From: Urechis unicinctus
Taxonomy: Eukaryota > Annelida > Polychaeta > Xenopneusta > Urechidae
Assembly: GCA_034190875.2 (NCBI GenBank)
Contig: CM067354.1
Coordinates: 69,321,296-69,385,295, forward strand
Direction of reading: 5' to 3'
DNA length: 64,000 nucleotides
Below are positions 41,166 through 53,928 of this stretch, in pieces. Position 1 is the first letter of the stretch, and every line of letters begins with the position of its first letter. The notes beneath the pieces are model-generated. The model ran no database searches and was not told the DNA's origin. It worked only from the letters and a program-made list of their open reading frames with translations. The position numbers and the translations under genes are program-made.

Positions 41166-44100
41166 TGGCACATCTTCTCTGATGGTATGACATATAATAT
41201 TGCAGACCGCATTAAAGCGCCAAAATAAAAGAGCTCGTAATTTTCTCCATGGTTTAGCAGGTTTTAGCTTTCCAAAAGAATAATTCACGAGTGATGCCGA
41301 TGAAAAGCTCTTGGACTGCTTGAGCATATTTCGATTATTATACGCGGACCAGTTAAACGGGAGAATAAATATACAATACTATAACACATGAACCTTATAT
41401 GCTCCGAAAGTTGTATATTGTTTTTCCTATCCTATTACAATAAGGGAACCCCGGCAGTTGTAACGTTAGCTGCTTTTTTATAGTTTAAGCGATCATTATA
41501 TGTATTCTAAACATAAATCATATTTGACTTGGACATGATGAGCTAGGGCCAATAATTATTTGAATGTAAGCGTCAATCGTGGCATGAGCAGAAGCTTTAA
41601 CTAGACCATCTGATCGACCTATTGGATTCGACCTCTCTTTGATGTGACATGTTACAGAGTAGGGATTTTTTAGATTCCGTAGGATCGGGCTCGCAGCTGA
41701 ACGGTTATGGGTGGCTGGTTTGGGTTTAAAATGAAAGCTGCTGCTTTTATATCAACTTTAGTCTCTGCATTGATATAACTGCCTTCCAATCCAAGCACGA
41801 CCGGTTTCTGGAGGCAATGAACCCTCACGGCTTACTTGTCACAGATCGATCGCAGTCTGTATTCCGTCTGTAGATGGACAGAGTAACGTATGACAAGGAG
41901 TTGGAAGCAGGGTGTCAAGACAGCAGTAAATGTTTTATTTCCTTTCCTAACTGCGTATTTTTTTTGTTCATGGATGTGATTGCGACAGGAGGACGTAAGC
42001 TTCATCTTAATTTCACCTGAAGGTCAACTATTTACCATCGCTCCGTCTATAAACTTTTAGTAAGTACACGACGCTCTTTAGCCACCAATGTAGTTTGCGC
42101 AGTACCCCTTCATGCATTACCAAACAATGGAACCAAGTAGAGTTAGTAGCGTTCCTCGACTCCCACCACTATGATAACATAGGCATGCAATAAAAACATT
42201 AATTGTAATTATTATACTAAATAGAAAGAATAATCTTCTCCGTGATTTTAGGTAATTCTTAGACTTATCGACGCACATAATTAGACGAAAAGTCAATTCA
42301 CCTCGACACATTATTTACAATGCAAATATATGACAATGGACGAATGAAATACTTGTATATATTTTGTACACATTACACAAATGCTGTCAGAGAACGCAAC
42401 AGCCGTGATGGGTAGTATACACTTGTGAAAACATCTCAAACGCACGTGCACCAATATAGGCCCAACCTTAAACTAAACACAAATATCACCACAAACACAT
42501 CAGCGTACTGCTACGTTCTAAGACACACATAAGCTTAAACGCGCACATATTGGATACATCTAACTTGTCTATAGCTGTTCTGCATTCTTCTACATTAGAA
42601 AGACTGTATACATCGTGGATGCATGCAGTTAGATTATATAGCAACTAGGTATGGTGTTACTATAGGTCAGAGAGGGACCGTGCCACGTTTCATCATTGTC
42701 TGGCATAATCGGCTTAGACGTTATTGATAACACCGGGATGCCCTTCAAGTGCAGTAATAACATATATTGTTTGAGCTTAACCATAGATTTACATCCAGCG
42801 GACAGTAAATTATGGATGTTGTCAATAAGATTTACGCTCTTTAGCGAGACATAGGTGTATCCACTGTGATATTTCTAACCGCTACGGAAGGTCGCCGTAG
42901 TCAAATATGCACAATCAAAACATTAATAGAAACGGCATAAAAGTGCTGCATTTATTTATTAAACAATAATATGCTCAAAGAGAGACGAGTGTTCGCATTG
43001 ATGTCCATTGAGGAATGTTTAAGATTTCTTCGCTCATGTATGATAATTCGTTGTCTGGTCAAGATGTTTAAAACGAATACAATAATTCTGGCTGCATTGC
43101 GAAAAGAACCTATTTTGATCCGATCGCATGTATTAATTAAGAAGAGCATCCTTCAGGAAAACCAAAAATCAAATGAAAAATAGTTACCTGTTGACTTAAC
43201 TTCAGCCACATAACAGGCGAAGCATTTTAACCAATATGTCTTCCGTAGTCATTATTACTAATCGCTGAATCGATGGTACCACATATATTTTTGCGACAAT
43301 ATAAGAGGCGTCAAACACGGCACATGGTCTTATATATTTGTCAATGCTTGATATCACACATCATTCATAGTTTCTTAAAACCCACCATCAATGAGTTTGA
43401 TAAAAAGATTGAGAACAGCTGGAATATTCTAGGATTTCTCACAGCAGTGTAACATTGGCATGAGATATCACGTCTGGGAATTCTTACAGGCTGATTATTA
43501 TGTGTGAAGTTATATGCGTCACGAGAATGATTGGGTTAAGCTTACAGTCATATAGTCAGATTCAGTCAGGTTTTTCATTTGAAAACAAATGAACCTTAAT
43601 AAAGTGTGCCTACATGACCTCAGAGGAGATCTCAAACTTTATCATTATAATTCGATAAAATTGCATTTTGTATTACGCAGTTTACTCTGGGAAACATCGA
43701 CAGCTAAGTGGTAAATATCTAATAGTAAATTTGATTTAGATGCGTTTGATCGTAAATGACACCCTGACACAAGTAACGTGCATTTACACACCGCCCGTAA
43801 GCAACAACGATGGCGACATAAAATTTCCATTTATATTTTTCACATCCGCTGCCCGTGCTATTTCGTATATACCTTTGATAATTCATGATGTTAATACGGA
43901 TTAACTTGTCTCTTGCGAAGAGAATGTTTGGGTATTTATTATGCCTACCGGTCCATGTGGTGTTTTGCAATAATTTAGCGTCATCGTATTTACTTCGCAA
44001 GCCGTAAGTGCGTCGGTAACGGCTTGGTTTATCATTAAAGGTTTTCTCCCCTTTCAACTTCCAACACTAGAGCAATGTTCCCATTCATGTGGCTCAAACA

Positions 44101-45416
44101 CCTGACAACTCCCGCCATAGTGTATTTAACCAACTAAGAATGCGCGTTTCATTTCAGAAACTTCCTATTTCTATTTGGCAATTCTCAGCCTTTATTGATG
44201 GAAAAAGTGTGACTCGGTGCTTTAGTTTTCTGCTACTATTTTCAAATAGCCAACATTCATCTATCATTCTACTGTTTTGACAAAAAGATTGACAAGAAAC
44301 GCTTCCCCTCTATGGTTGTATGTAAACGACATTTCTAAGCAGCACTGACACAACTTTTCTGCTCTAAAAAAACGGAATTTATTTGTTTTCCTATTATGTC
44401 GCCTTATAATTTAAGCGTTTAACCAACAAAACACATCTTGTATTGCAAATACAATAATATATTGTCGTCCGCTCAGCCTGAGAGTGTATGTTTAAGATTG
44501 TTAATCACCGTCGGAGATGTCGTCAGAGATGCCGTCTTCCAGAATGATCAATTACGTAATTTGCCGGCGGCTTTATGGTTAAATATTGCTTGCTGTTATT
44601 TAAGCGCCTCTTTTGGTTAAAGCTTCAGCCTGATTGGCTGATACAGACAAATTATCGGGCAGCCCACGTCTTCCTTTTATTCTACATGAATCGCACACAC
44701 ATGCGCAAAATCGTACCTGTAACACCTGCAAGAAGAATTTAAGCGATGACATTGGAATTTTGTTAACCGTTGTGTTCCATGCAATATGCAAGGCTGTATA
44801 TTAAACTATGAGTTGCGTGAGCATGTATATAGCTATTACAGTCTTATATGAGGTCGTTCAAAACGCTGATAAATATTGTTGATGCAGTTGCAGCTGCTAT
44901 AGCGATGTGGTTGCAGTGGATCAGGGCAATAACACCGTTTAGGTATCTAAACCATTAAGGCTTTCATATAGCTTCATGGTTTAAGGTTTAAATGTCTTAC
45001 GGACCCATTAAAAATGATAGCGGGCTCACGGGGATATAGGATTAACAACCTTGATTAACGCTGAGGGTGCGTTATGTCCTGCGTCAATGAAACATTCACC
45101 AGCAGCAAGGTAAACGTAGCCATGAAAAAAATGGTGTGATAAAGTTATATATACAACTCCCTGTAATCTTACGAAGTGTAAACTGTACACGTGTCTTTGA
45201 ACGATTGGTACCATTAGCTCTCACGTAGCGTTGCCGCATATCCTCAAAATAAATTGATGAATGTTTACTTTTGCATCTTGGGCAAAAATGGCGTATATTT
45301 TTACCTGCTACTTGCACGTCGTTTGGAAAGATTATTAACGGTTCTAGTCGAACACAAAGGCGGAACTAAAGATGAATGACTTGAGCAAACCTCTCGGTGT
45401 GTTGCATAAATTGCAT
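41166..45416 (+). repeat. 4.25-kb tandem unit, copy 1
   Basis: First of four direct, full-length copies (4251 bp). It begins at TGGCACATCTTCTCTGATGG and ends at AAATTGCAT just before the next start. Private differences against the other copies include T at 41720, T at 41975 and AC for TA at 44724-44725. A perfect 8-bp stem with an AAAA loop (TTCATTTG/CAAATGAA) lies at 43574-43593 and is present in every copy. No tRNA, rRNA, long frame or known transposon terminus is visible. Small frames (60-112 codons) recur only because the DNA recurs. Confidence 0.97.
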
Positions 45417-48400
45417 TGGCACATCTTCTCTGATGGTATGACATATAATATTGCAGACCGCATTAAAGCGCCAAAATAAAAGAGCTCGTAATTTTCTCCA
45501 TGGTTTAGCAGGTTTTAGCTTTCCAAAAGAATAATTCACGAGTGATGCCGATGAAAAGCTCTTGGACTGCTTGAGCATATTTCGATTATTATACGCGGAC
45601 CAGTTAAACGGGAGAATAAATATACAATACTATAACACATGAACCTTATATGCTCCGAAAGTTGTATATTGTTTTTCCTATCCTATTACAATAAGGGAAC
45701 CCCGGCAGTTGTAACGTTAGCTGCTTTTTTATAGTTTTTTAAGCGATCATTATATGTATTCTAAACATAAATCATATTTGACTTGGACATGATGAGCTAG
45801 GGCCAATAATTATTTGAATGTAAGCGTCAATCGTGGCATGAGCAGAAGCTTTAACTAGACCATCTGATCGACCTATTGGATTCGACCTCTCTTTGATGTG
45901 ACATGTTACAGAGTAGGGATTTTTTAGATTCCGTAGGATCGGGCTCGCAGCTGAACGGTTATGGGTGGCTGGTGTGGGTTTAAAATGAAAGCTGCTGCTT
46001 TTATATCAACTTTAGTCTCTGCATTGATATAACTGCCTTCCAATCCAAGCACGACCGGTTTCTGGAGGCAATGAACCCTCACGGCTTACTTGTCACAGAT
46101 CGATCGCAGTCTGTATTCCGTCTGTAGATGGACAGAGTAACGTATGACAAGGAGTTGGAAGCAGGGTGTCAAGACAGCAGTAAATGTTTTATTTCCTTTC
46201 CTAACTGCGTATTTTTTTTGTTCATGGAAGTGATTGCGACAGGAGGACGTAAGCTTCATCTTAATTTCACCTGAAGGTCAACTATTTACCATCGCTCCGT
46301 CTATAAACTTTTAGTAAGTACACGACGCTCTTTAGCCACCCATGTAGTTTGCGCAGTACCCCTTCATGCATTACCAAACAATGGAACCAAGTAGAGTTAG
46401 TAGCGTTCCTCGACTCCCACCACTATGATAACATAGGCATGCAATAAAAACATTAATTGTAATTATTATACTAAATAGAAAGAATAATCTTCTCCGTGAT
46501 TTTAGGTAATTCTTAGACTTATCGACGCACATAATTAGACGAAAAGTCAATTCACCTCGACACATTATTTACAATGCAAATATATGACAATGGACGAATG
46601 AAATACTTGTATATATTTTGTACACATTACACAAATGCTGTCAGAGAACGCAACAGCCGTGATGGGTAGTATACACTTGTGAAAACATCTCAAACGCACG
46701 TGCACCAATATAGGCCCAACCTTAAACTAAACACAAATATCACCACAAACACATCAGCGTACTGCTACGTTCTAAGACACACATAAGCTTAAACGCGCAC
46801 ATATTGGATACATCTAACTTGTCTATAGCTGTTCTGCATTCTTCTACATTAGAAAGACTGTATACATCGTGGATGCATGCAGTTAGATTATATAGCAACT
46901 AGGTATGGTGTTACTATAGGTCAGAGAGGGACCGTGCCACGTTTCATCATTGTCTGGCATAATCGGCTTAGACGTTATTGATAACACCGGGATGCCCTTC
47001 AAGTGCAGTAATAACATATATTGTTTGAGCTTAACCATAGATTTACATCCAGCGGACAGTAAATTATGGATGTTGTCAATAAGATTTACGCTCTTTAGCG
47101 AGACATAGGTGTATCCACTGTGATATTTCTAACCGCTACGGAAGGTCGCCGTAGTCAAATATGCACAATCAAAACATTAATAGAAACGGCATAAAAGTGC
47201 TGCATTTATTTATTAAACAATAATATGCTCAAAGAGAGACGAGTGTTCGCATTGATGTCCATTGAGGAATGTTTAAGATTTCTTCGCTCATGTATGATAA
47301 TTCGTTGTCTGGTCAAGATGTTTAAAACGAATACAATAATTCTGGCTGCATTGCGAAAAGAACCTATTTTGATCCGATCGCATGTATTAATTAAGAAGAG
47401 CATCCTTCAGGAAAACCAAAAATCAAATGAAAAATAGTTACCTGTTGACTTAACTTCAGCCACATAACAGGCGAAGCATTTTAACCAATATGTCTTCCGT
47501 AGTCATTATTACTAATCGCTGAATCGATGGTACCACATATATTTTTGCGACAATATAAGAGGCGTCAAACACGGCACATGGTCTTATATATTTGTCAATG
47601 CTTGATATCACACATCATTCATAGTTTCTTAAAACCCACCATCAATGAGTTTGATAAAAAGATTGAGAACAGCTGGAATATTCTAGGATTTCTCACAGCA
47701 GTGTAACATTGGCATGAGATATCACGTCTGGGAATTCTTACAGGCTGATTATTATGTGTGAAGTTATATGCGTCACGAGAATGATTGGGTTAAGCTTACA
47801 GTCATATAGTCAGATTCAGTCAGGTTTTTCATTTGAAAACAAATGAACCTTAATAAAGTGTGCCTACATGACCTCAGAGGAGATCTCAAACTTTATCATT
47901 ATAATTCGATAAAATTGCATTTTGTATTACGCAGTTTACTCTGGGAAACATCGACAGCTAAGTGGTAAATATCTAATAGTTAATTTGATTTAGATGCGTT
48001 TGATCGTAAATGACACCCTGACACAAGTAACGTGCATTTACACACCGCCCGTAAGCAACAACGATGGCGACATAAAATTTCCATTTATATTTTTCACATC
48101 CGCTGCCCGTGCTATTTCGTATATACCTTTGATAATTCATGATGTTAATACGGATTAACTTGTCTCTTGCGAAGAGAATGTTTGGGTATTTATTATGCCT
48201 ACCGGTCCATGTGGTGTTTTGCAATAATTTAGCGTCATCGTATTTACTTCGCAAGCCGTAAGTGCGTCGGTAACGGCTTGGTTTATCATTAAAGGTTTTC
48301 TCCCCTTTCAACTTCCAACACTAGAGCAATGTTCCCATTCATGTGGCTCAAACACCTGACAACTCCCGCCATAGTGTATTTAACCAACTAAGGATGCGCG

Positions 48401-49672
48401 TTTCATTTCAGAAACTTCCTATTTCTATTTGGCAATTCTCAGCCTTTATTGATGGAAAAAGTGTGACTCGGTGCTTTAGTTTTCTGCTACTATTTTCAAA
48501 TAGCCAACATTCATCTATCATTCTACTGTTTTGACAAAAAGATTGACAAGAAACGCTTCCCCTCTATGGTTGTATGTAAACGACATTTCTAAGCAGCACT
48601 GACACAACTTTTCTGCTCTAAAAAACGGAATTTATTTGTTTTCCTATTATGTCGCCTTATAATTTAAGCGTTTAACCAACAAAAAACACATCTTGTATTG
48701 CAAATACAATAATATATTGTCGTCCGCTCAGCCTGAGAGTGTATGTTTTAAGATTGTTAATCACCGTCGGAGATGTCGTCAGAGATGCCGTCTTCCAGAA
48801 TGATCAATTACGTAATTTGCCGGCGGCTTTATGGTTAAATATTGCTTGCTGTTATTTAAGCGCCTCTTTTGGTTAAAGCTTCAGCCTGATTGGCTGATAC
48901 AGACAAATTATCGGGCAGCCCACGTCTTCCTTTTATTCTACATGAATCGCACACACATGCGCAAAATCGTACCTGTAACTACTGCAAGAAGAATTTAAGC
49001 GATGACATTGGAATTTTGTTAACCGTTGTGTTCCATGCAATATGCAAGGCTGTATATTAAACTATGAGTTGCGTGAGCATGTATATAGCTATTACAGTCT
49101 TATATGAGGTCGTTCAAAACGCTGATAAATATTGTTGATGCAGTGGCAGCTGCTATAGCGATGTGGTTGCAGTGGATCAGGGCAATAACACCGTTTAGGT
49201 ATCTAAACCATTAAGGCTTTCATATAGCTTCATGGTTTAAGGTTTAAATGTCTTACGGACCCATTAAAAATGATAGCGGGCTCACGGGGATATAGGATTA
49301 ACAACCTTGATTAACGCTGAGGGTGCGTTATGTCCTGCGTCAATGAAACATTCACCAGCAGCAAGGTAAACGTAGCCATGAAAAAAATGGTGTGATAAAG
49401 TTATATATACAACTCCCTGTAATCTTACGAAGTGTAAACTGTACACGTGTCTTTGAACGATTGGTACCATTAGCTCTCACGTAGCGTTGCCGCATATCCT
49501 CAAAATAAATTGATGAATGTTTACTTTTGCATCTTGGGCAAAAATGGCGTATATTTTTACCTGCTACTTGCACGTCGTTTGGAAAGATTATTAACGGTTC
49601 TAGTCGAACACAAAGGCGGAACTAAAGATGAATGACTTGAGCAAACCTCTCGGTGTGTTGCATAAATTGCAT
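45417..49672 (+). repeat. 4.25-kb tandem unit, copy 2
   Basis: Second direct copy (4256 bp). It carries a 3-bp T-run expansion near 45735 (TATAGTTTTTTAAGCG against TATAGTTTAAGCG). It shares with copy 3 C at 46341, T at 47981, G at 48393 and G at 49145, where copies 1 and 4 have A, A, A and T. An extra T in a T-run near 48748 breaks a 60-codon frame that is open in copies 1 and 3. Confidence 0.97.
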
Positions 49673-52600
49673 TGGCACATCTTCTCTGATGGTATGACAT
49701 ATAATATTGCAGACCGCATTAAAGCGCCAAAATAAAAGAGCTCGTAATTTTCTCCATGGTTTAGCAGGTTTTAGCTTTCCAAAAGAATAATTCACGAGTG
49801 ATGCCGATGAAAAGCTCTTGGACTGCTTGAGCATATTTCGATTATTATACGCGGACCAGTTAAACGGGAGAATAAATATACAATACTATAACACATGAAC
49901 CTTATATGCTCCGAAAGTTGTATATTGTTTTTCCTATCCTATTACAATAAGGGAACCCCGGCAGTTGTAACGTTAGCTGCTTTTTTATAGTTTAAGCGAT
50001 CATTATATGTATTCTAAACATAAATCATATTTGACTTGGACATGATGAGCTAGGGCCAATAATTATTTGAATGTAAGCGTCAATCGTGGCATGAGCAGAA
50101 GCTTTAACTAGACCATCTGATCGACCTATTGGATTCGACCTCTCTTTGATGTGACATGTTACAGAGTAGGGATTTTTTAGATTCCGTAGGATCGGGCTCG
50201 CAGCTGAACGGTTATGGGTGGCTGGTGTGGGTTTAAAATGAAAGCTGCTGCTTTTATATCAACTTTAGTCTCTGCATTGATATAACTGCCTTCCAATCCA
50301 AGCACGACCGGTTTCTGGAGGCAATGAACCCTCACGGCTTACTTGTCACAGATCGATCGCAGTCTGTATTCCGTCTGTAGATGGACAGAGTAACGTATGA
50401 CAAGGAGTTGGAAGCAGGGTGTCAAGACAGCAGTAAATGTTTTATTTCCTTTCCTAACTGCGTATTTTTTTTGTTCATGGAAGTGATTGCGACAGGAGGA
50501 CGTAAGCTTCATCTTAATTTCACCTGAAGGTCAACTATTTACCATCGCTCCGTCTATAAACTTTTAGTAAGTACACGACGCTCTTTAGCCACCCATGTAG
50601 TTTGCGCAGTACCCCTTCATGCATTACCAAACAATGGAACCAAGTAGAGTTAGTAGCGTTCCTCGACTCCCACCACTATGATAACATAGGCATGCAATAA
50701 AAACATTAATTGTAATTATTATACTAAATAGAAAGAATAATCTTCTCCGTGATTTTAGGTAATTCTTAGACTTATCGACGCACATAATTAGACGAAAAGT
50801 CAATTCACCTCGACACATTATTTACAATGCAAATATATGACAATGGACGAATGAAATACTTGTATATATTTTGTACACATTACACAAATGCTGTCAGAGA
50901 ACGCAACAGCCGTGATGGGTAGTATACACTTGTGAAAACATCTCAAACGCACGTGCACCAATATAGGCCCAACCTTAAACTAAACACAAATATCACCACA
51001 AACACATCAGCGTACTGCTACGTTCTAAGACACACATAAGCTTAAACGCGCACATATTGGATACATCTAACTTGTCTATAGCTGTTCTGCATTCTTCTAC
51101 ATTAGAAAGACTGTATACATCGTGGATGCATGCAGTTAGATTATATAGCAACTAGGTATGGTGTTACTATAGGTCAGAGAGGGACCGTGCCACGTTTCAT
51201 CATTGTCTGGCATAATCGGCTTAGACGTTATTGATAACACCGGGATGCCCTTCAAGTGCAGTAATAACATATATTGTTTGAGCTTAACCATAGATTTACA
51301 TCCAGCGGACAGTAAATTATGGATGTTGTCAATAAGATTTACGCTCTTTAGCGAGACATAGGTGTATCCACTGTGATATTTCTAACCGCTACGGAAGGTC
51401 GCCGTAGTCAAATATGCACAATCAAAACATTAATAGAAACGGCATAAAAGTGCTGCATTTATTTATTAAACAATAATATGCTCAAAGAGAGACGAGTGTT
51501 CGCATTGATGTCCATTGAGGAATGTTTAAGATTTCTTCGCTCATGTATGATAATTCGTTGTCTGGTCAAGATGTTTAAAACGAATACAATAATTCTGGCT
51601 GCATTGCGAAAAGAACCTATTTTGATCCGATCGCATGTATTAATTAAGAAGAGCATCCTTCAGGAAAACCAAAAATCAAATGAAAAATAGTTACCTGTTG
51701 ACTTAACTTCAGCCACATAACAGGCGAAGCATTTTAACCAATATGTCTTCCGTAGTCATTATTACTAATCGCTGAATCGATGGTACCACATATATTTTTG
51801 CGACAATATAAGAGGCGTCAAACACGGCACATGGTCTTATATATTTGTCAATGCTTGATATCACACATCATTCATAGTTTCTTAAAACCCACCATCAATG
51901 AGTTTGATAAAAAGATTGAGAACAGCTGGAATATTCTAGGATTTCTCACAGCAGTGTAACATTGGCATGAGATATCACGTCTGGGAATTCTTACAGGCTG
52001 ATTATTATGTGTGAAGTTATATGCGTCACGAGAATGATTGGGTTAAGCTTACAGTCATATAGTCAGATTCAGTCAGGTTTTTCATTTGAAAACAAATGAA
52101 CCTTAATAAAGTGTGCCTACATGACCTCAGAGGAGATCTCAAACTTTATCATTATAATTCGATAAAATTGCATTTTGTATTACGCAGTTTACTCTGGGAA
52201 ACATCGACAGCTAAGTGGTAAATATCTAATAGTTAATTTGATTTAGATGCGTTTGATCGTAAATGACACCCTGACACAAGTAACGTGCATTTACACACCG
52301 CCCGTAAGCAACAACGATGGCGACATAAAATTTCCATTTATATTTTTCACATCCGCTGCCCGTGCTATTTCGTATATACCTTTGATAATTCATGATGTTA
52401 ATACGGATTAACTTGTCTCTTGCGAAGAGAATGTTTGGGTATTTATTATGCCTACCGGTCCATGTGGTGTTTTTTGCAATAATTTAGCGTCATCGTATTT
52501 ACTTCGCAAGCCGTAAGTGCGTCGGTAACGGCTTGGTTTATCATTAAAGGTTTTCTCCCCTTTCAACTTCCAACACTAGAGCAATGTTCCCATTCATGTG

Positions 52601-53928
52601 GCTCAAACACCTGACAACTCCCGCCATAGTGTATTTAACCAACTAAGGATGCGCGTTTCATTTCAGAAACTTCCTATTTCTATTTGGCAATTCTCAGCCT
52701 TTATTGATGGAAAAAGTGTGACTCGGTGCTTTAGTTTTCTGCTACTATTTTCAAAATAGCCAACATTCATCTATCATTCTACTGTTTTGACAAAAAGATT
52801 GACAAGAAACGCTTCCCCTCTATGGTTGTATGTAAAAACGACATTTCTAAGCAGCACTGACACAACTTTTCTGCTCTAAAAAAACGGAATTTATTTGTTT
52901 TCCTATTATGTCGCCTTATAATTTAAGCGTTTAACCAACAAAACACATCTTGTATTGCAAATACAATAATATATTGTCGTCCGCTCAGCCTGAGAGTGTA
53001 TGTTTAAGATTGTTAATCACCGTCGGAGATGTCGTCAGAGATGCCGTCTTCCAGAATGATCAATTACGTAATTTGCCGGCGGCTTTATGGTTAAATATTG
53101 CTTGCTGTTATTTAAGCGCCTCTTTTGGTTAAAGCTTCAGCCTGATTGGCTGATACAGACAAATTATCGGGCAGCCCACGTCTTCCTTTTATTCTACATG
53201 AATCGCACACACATGCGCAAAATCGTACCTGTAACTACTGCAAGAAGAATTTAAGCGATGACATTGGAATTTTGTTAACCGTTGTGTTCCATGCAATATG
53301 CAAGGCTGTATATTAAACTATGAGTTGCGTGAGCATGTATATAGCTATTACAGTCTTATATGAGGTCGTTCAAAACGCTGATAAATATTGTTGATGCAGT
53401 GGCAGCTGCTATAGCGATGTGGTTGCAGTGGATCAGGGCAATAACACCGTTTAGGTATCTAAACCATTAAGGCTTTCATATAGCTTCATGGTTTAAGGTT
53501 TAAATGTCTTACGGACCCATTAAAAATGATAGCGGGCTCACGGGGATATAGGATTAACAACCTTGATTAACGCTGAGGGTGCGTTATGTCCTGCGTCAAT
53601 GAAACATTCACCAGCAGCAAGGTAAACGTAGCCATGAAAAAAATGGTGTGATAAAGTTATATATACAACTCCCTGTAATCTTACGAAGTGTAAACTGTAC
53701 ACGTGTCTTTGAACGATTGGTACCATTAGCTCTCACGTAGCGTTGCCGCATATCCTCAAAATAAATTGATGAATGTTTACTTTTGCATCTTGGGCAAAAA
53801 TGGCGTATATTTTTACCTGCTACTTGCACGTCGTTTGGAAAGATTATTAACGGTTCTAGTCGAACACAAAGGCGGAACTAAAGATGAATGACTTGAGCAA
53901 ACCTCTCGGTGTGTTGCATAAATTGCAT
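49673..53928 (+). repeat. 4.25-kb tandem unit, copy 3
   Basis: Third direct copy (4256 bp), closest to copy 2 by shared variants (50594 C, 52234 T, 52648 G, 53401 G). A two-base T-run expansion near 52470 shifts the 112-codon minus-strand frame that is open in copies 1, 2 and 4, and an extra A near 52755 breaks another short frame. Confidence 0.97.

Noticed and set aside
43782..43800. ACACACCGCCCGT, a word from the universally conserved 3' region of small-subunit rRNA, present in every 4.25-kb unit
   Set aside because: The match stops after 13 bases. Upstream and downstream sequence shows no rRNA similarity and no other conserved rRNA words appear in the unit, so it is a chance match, not rDNA.
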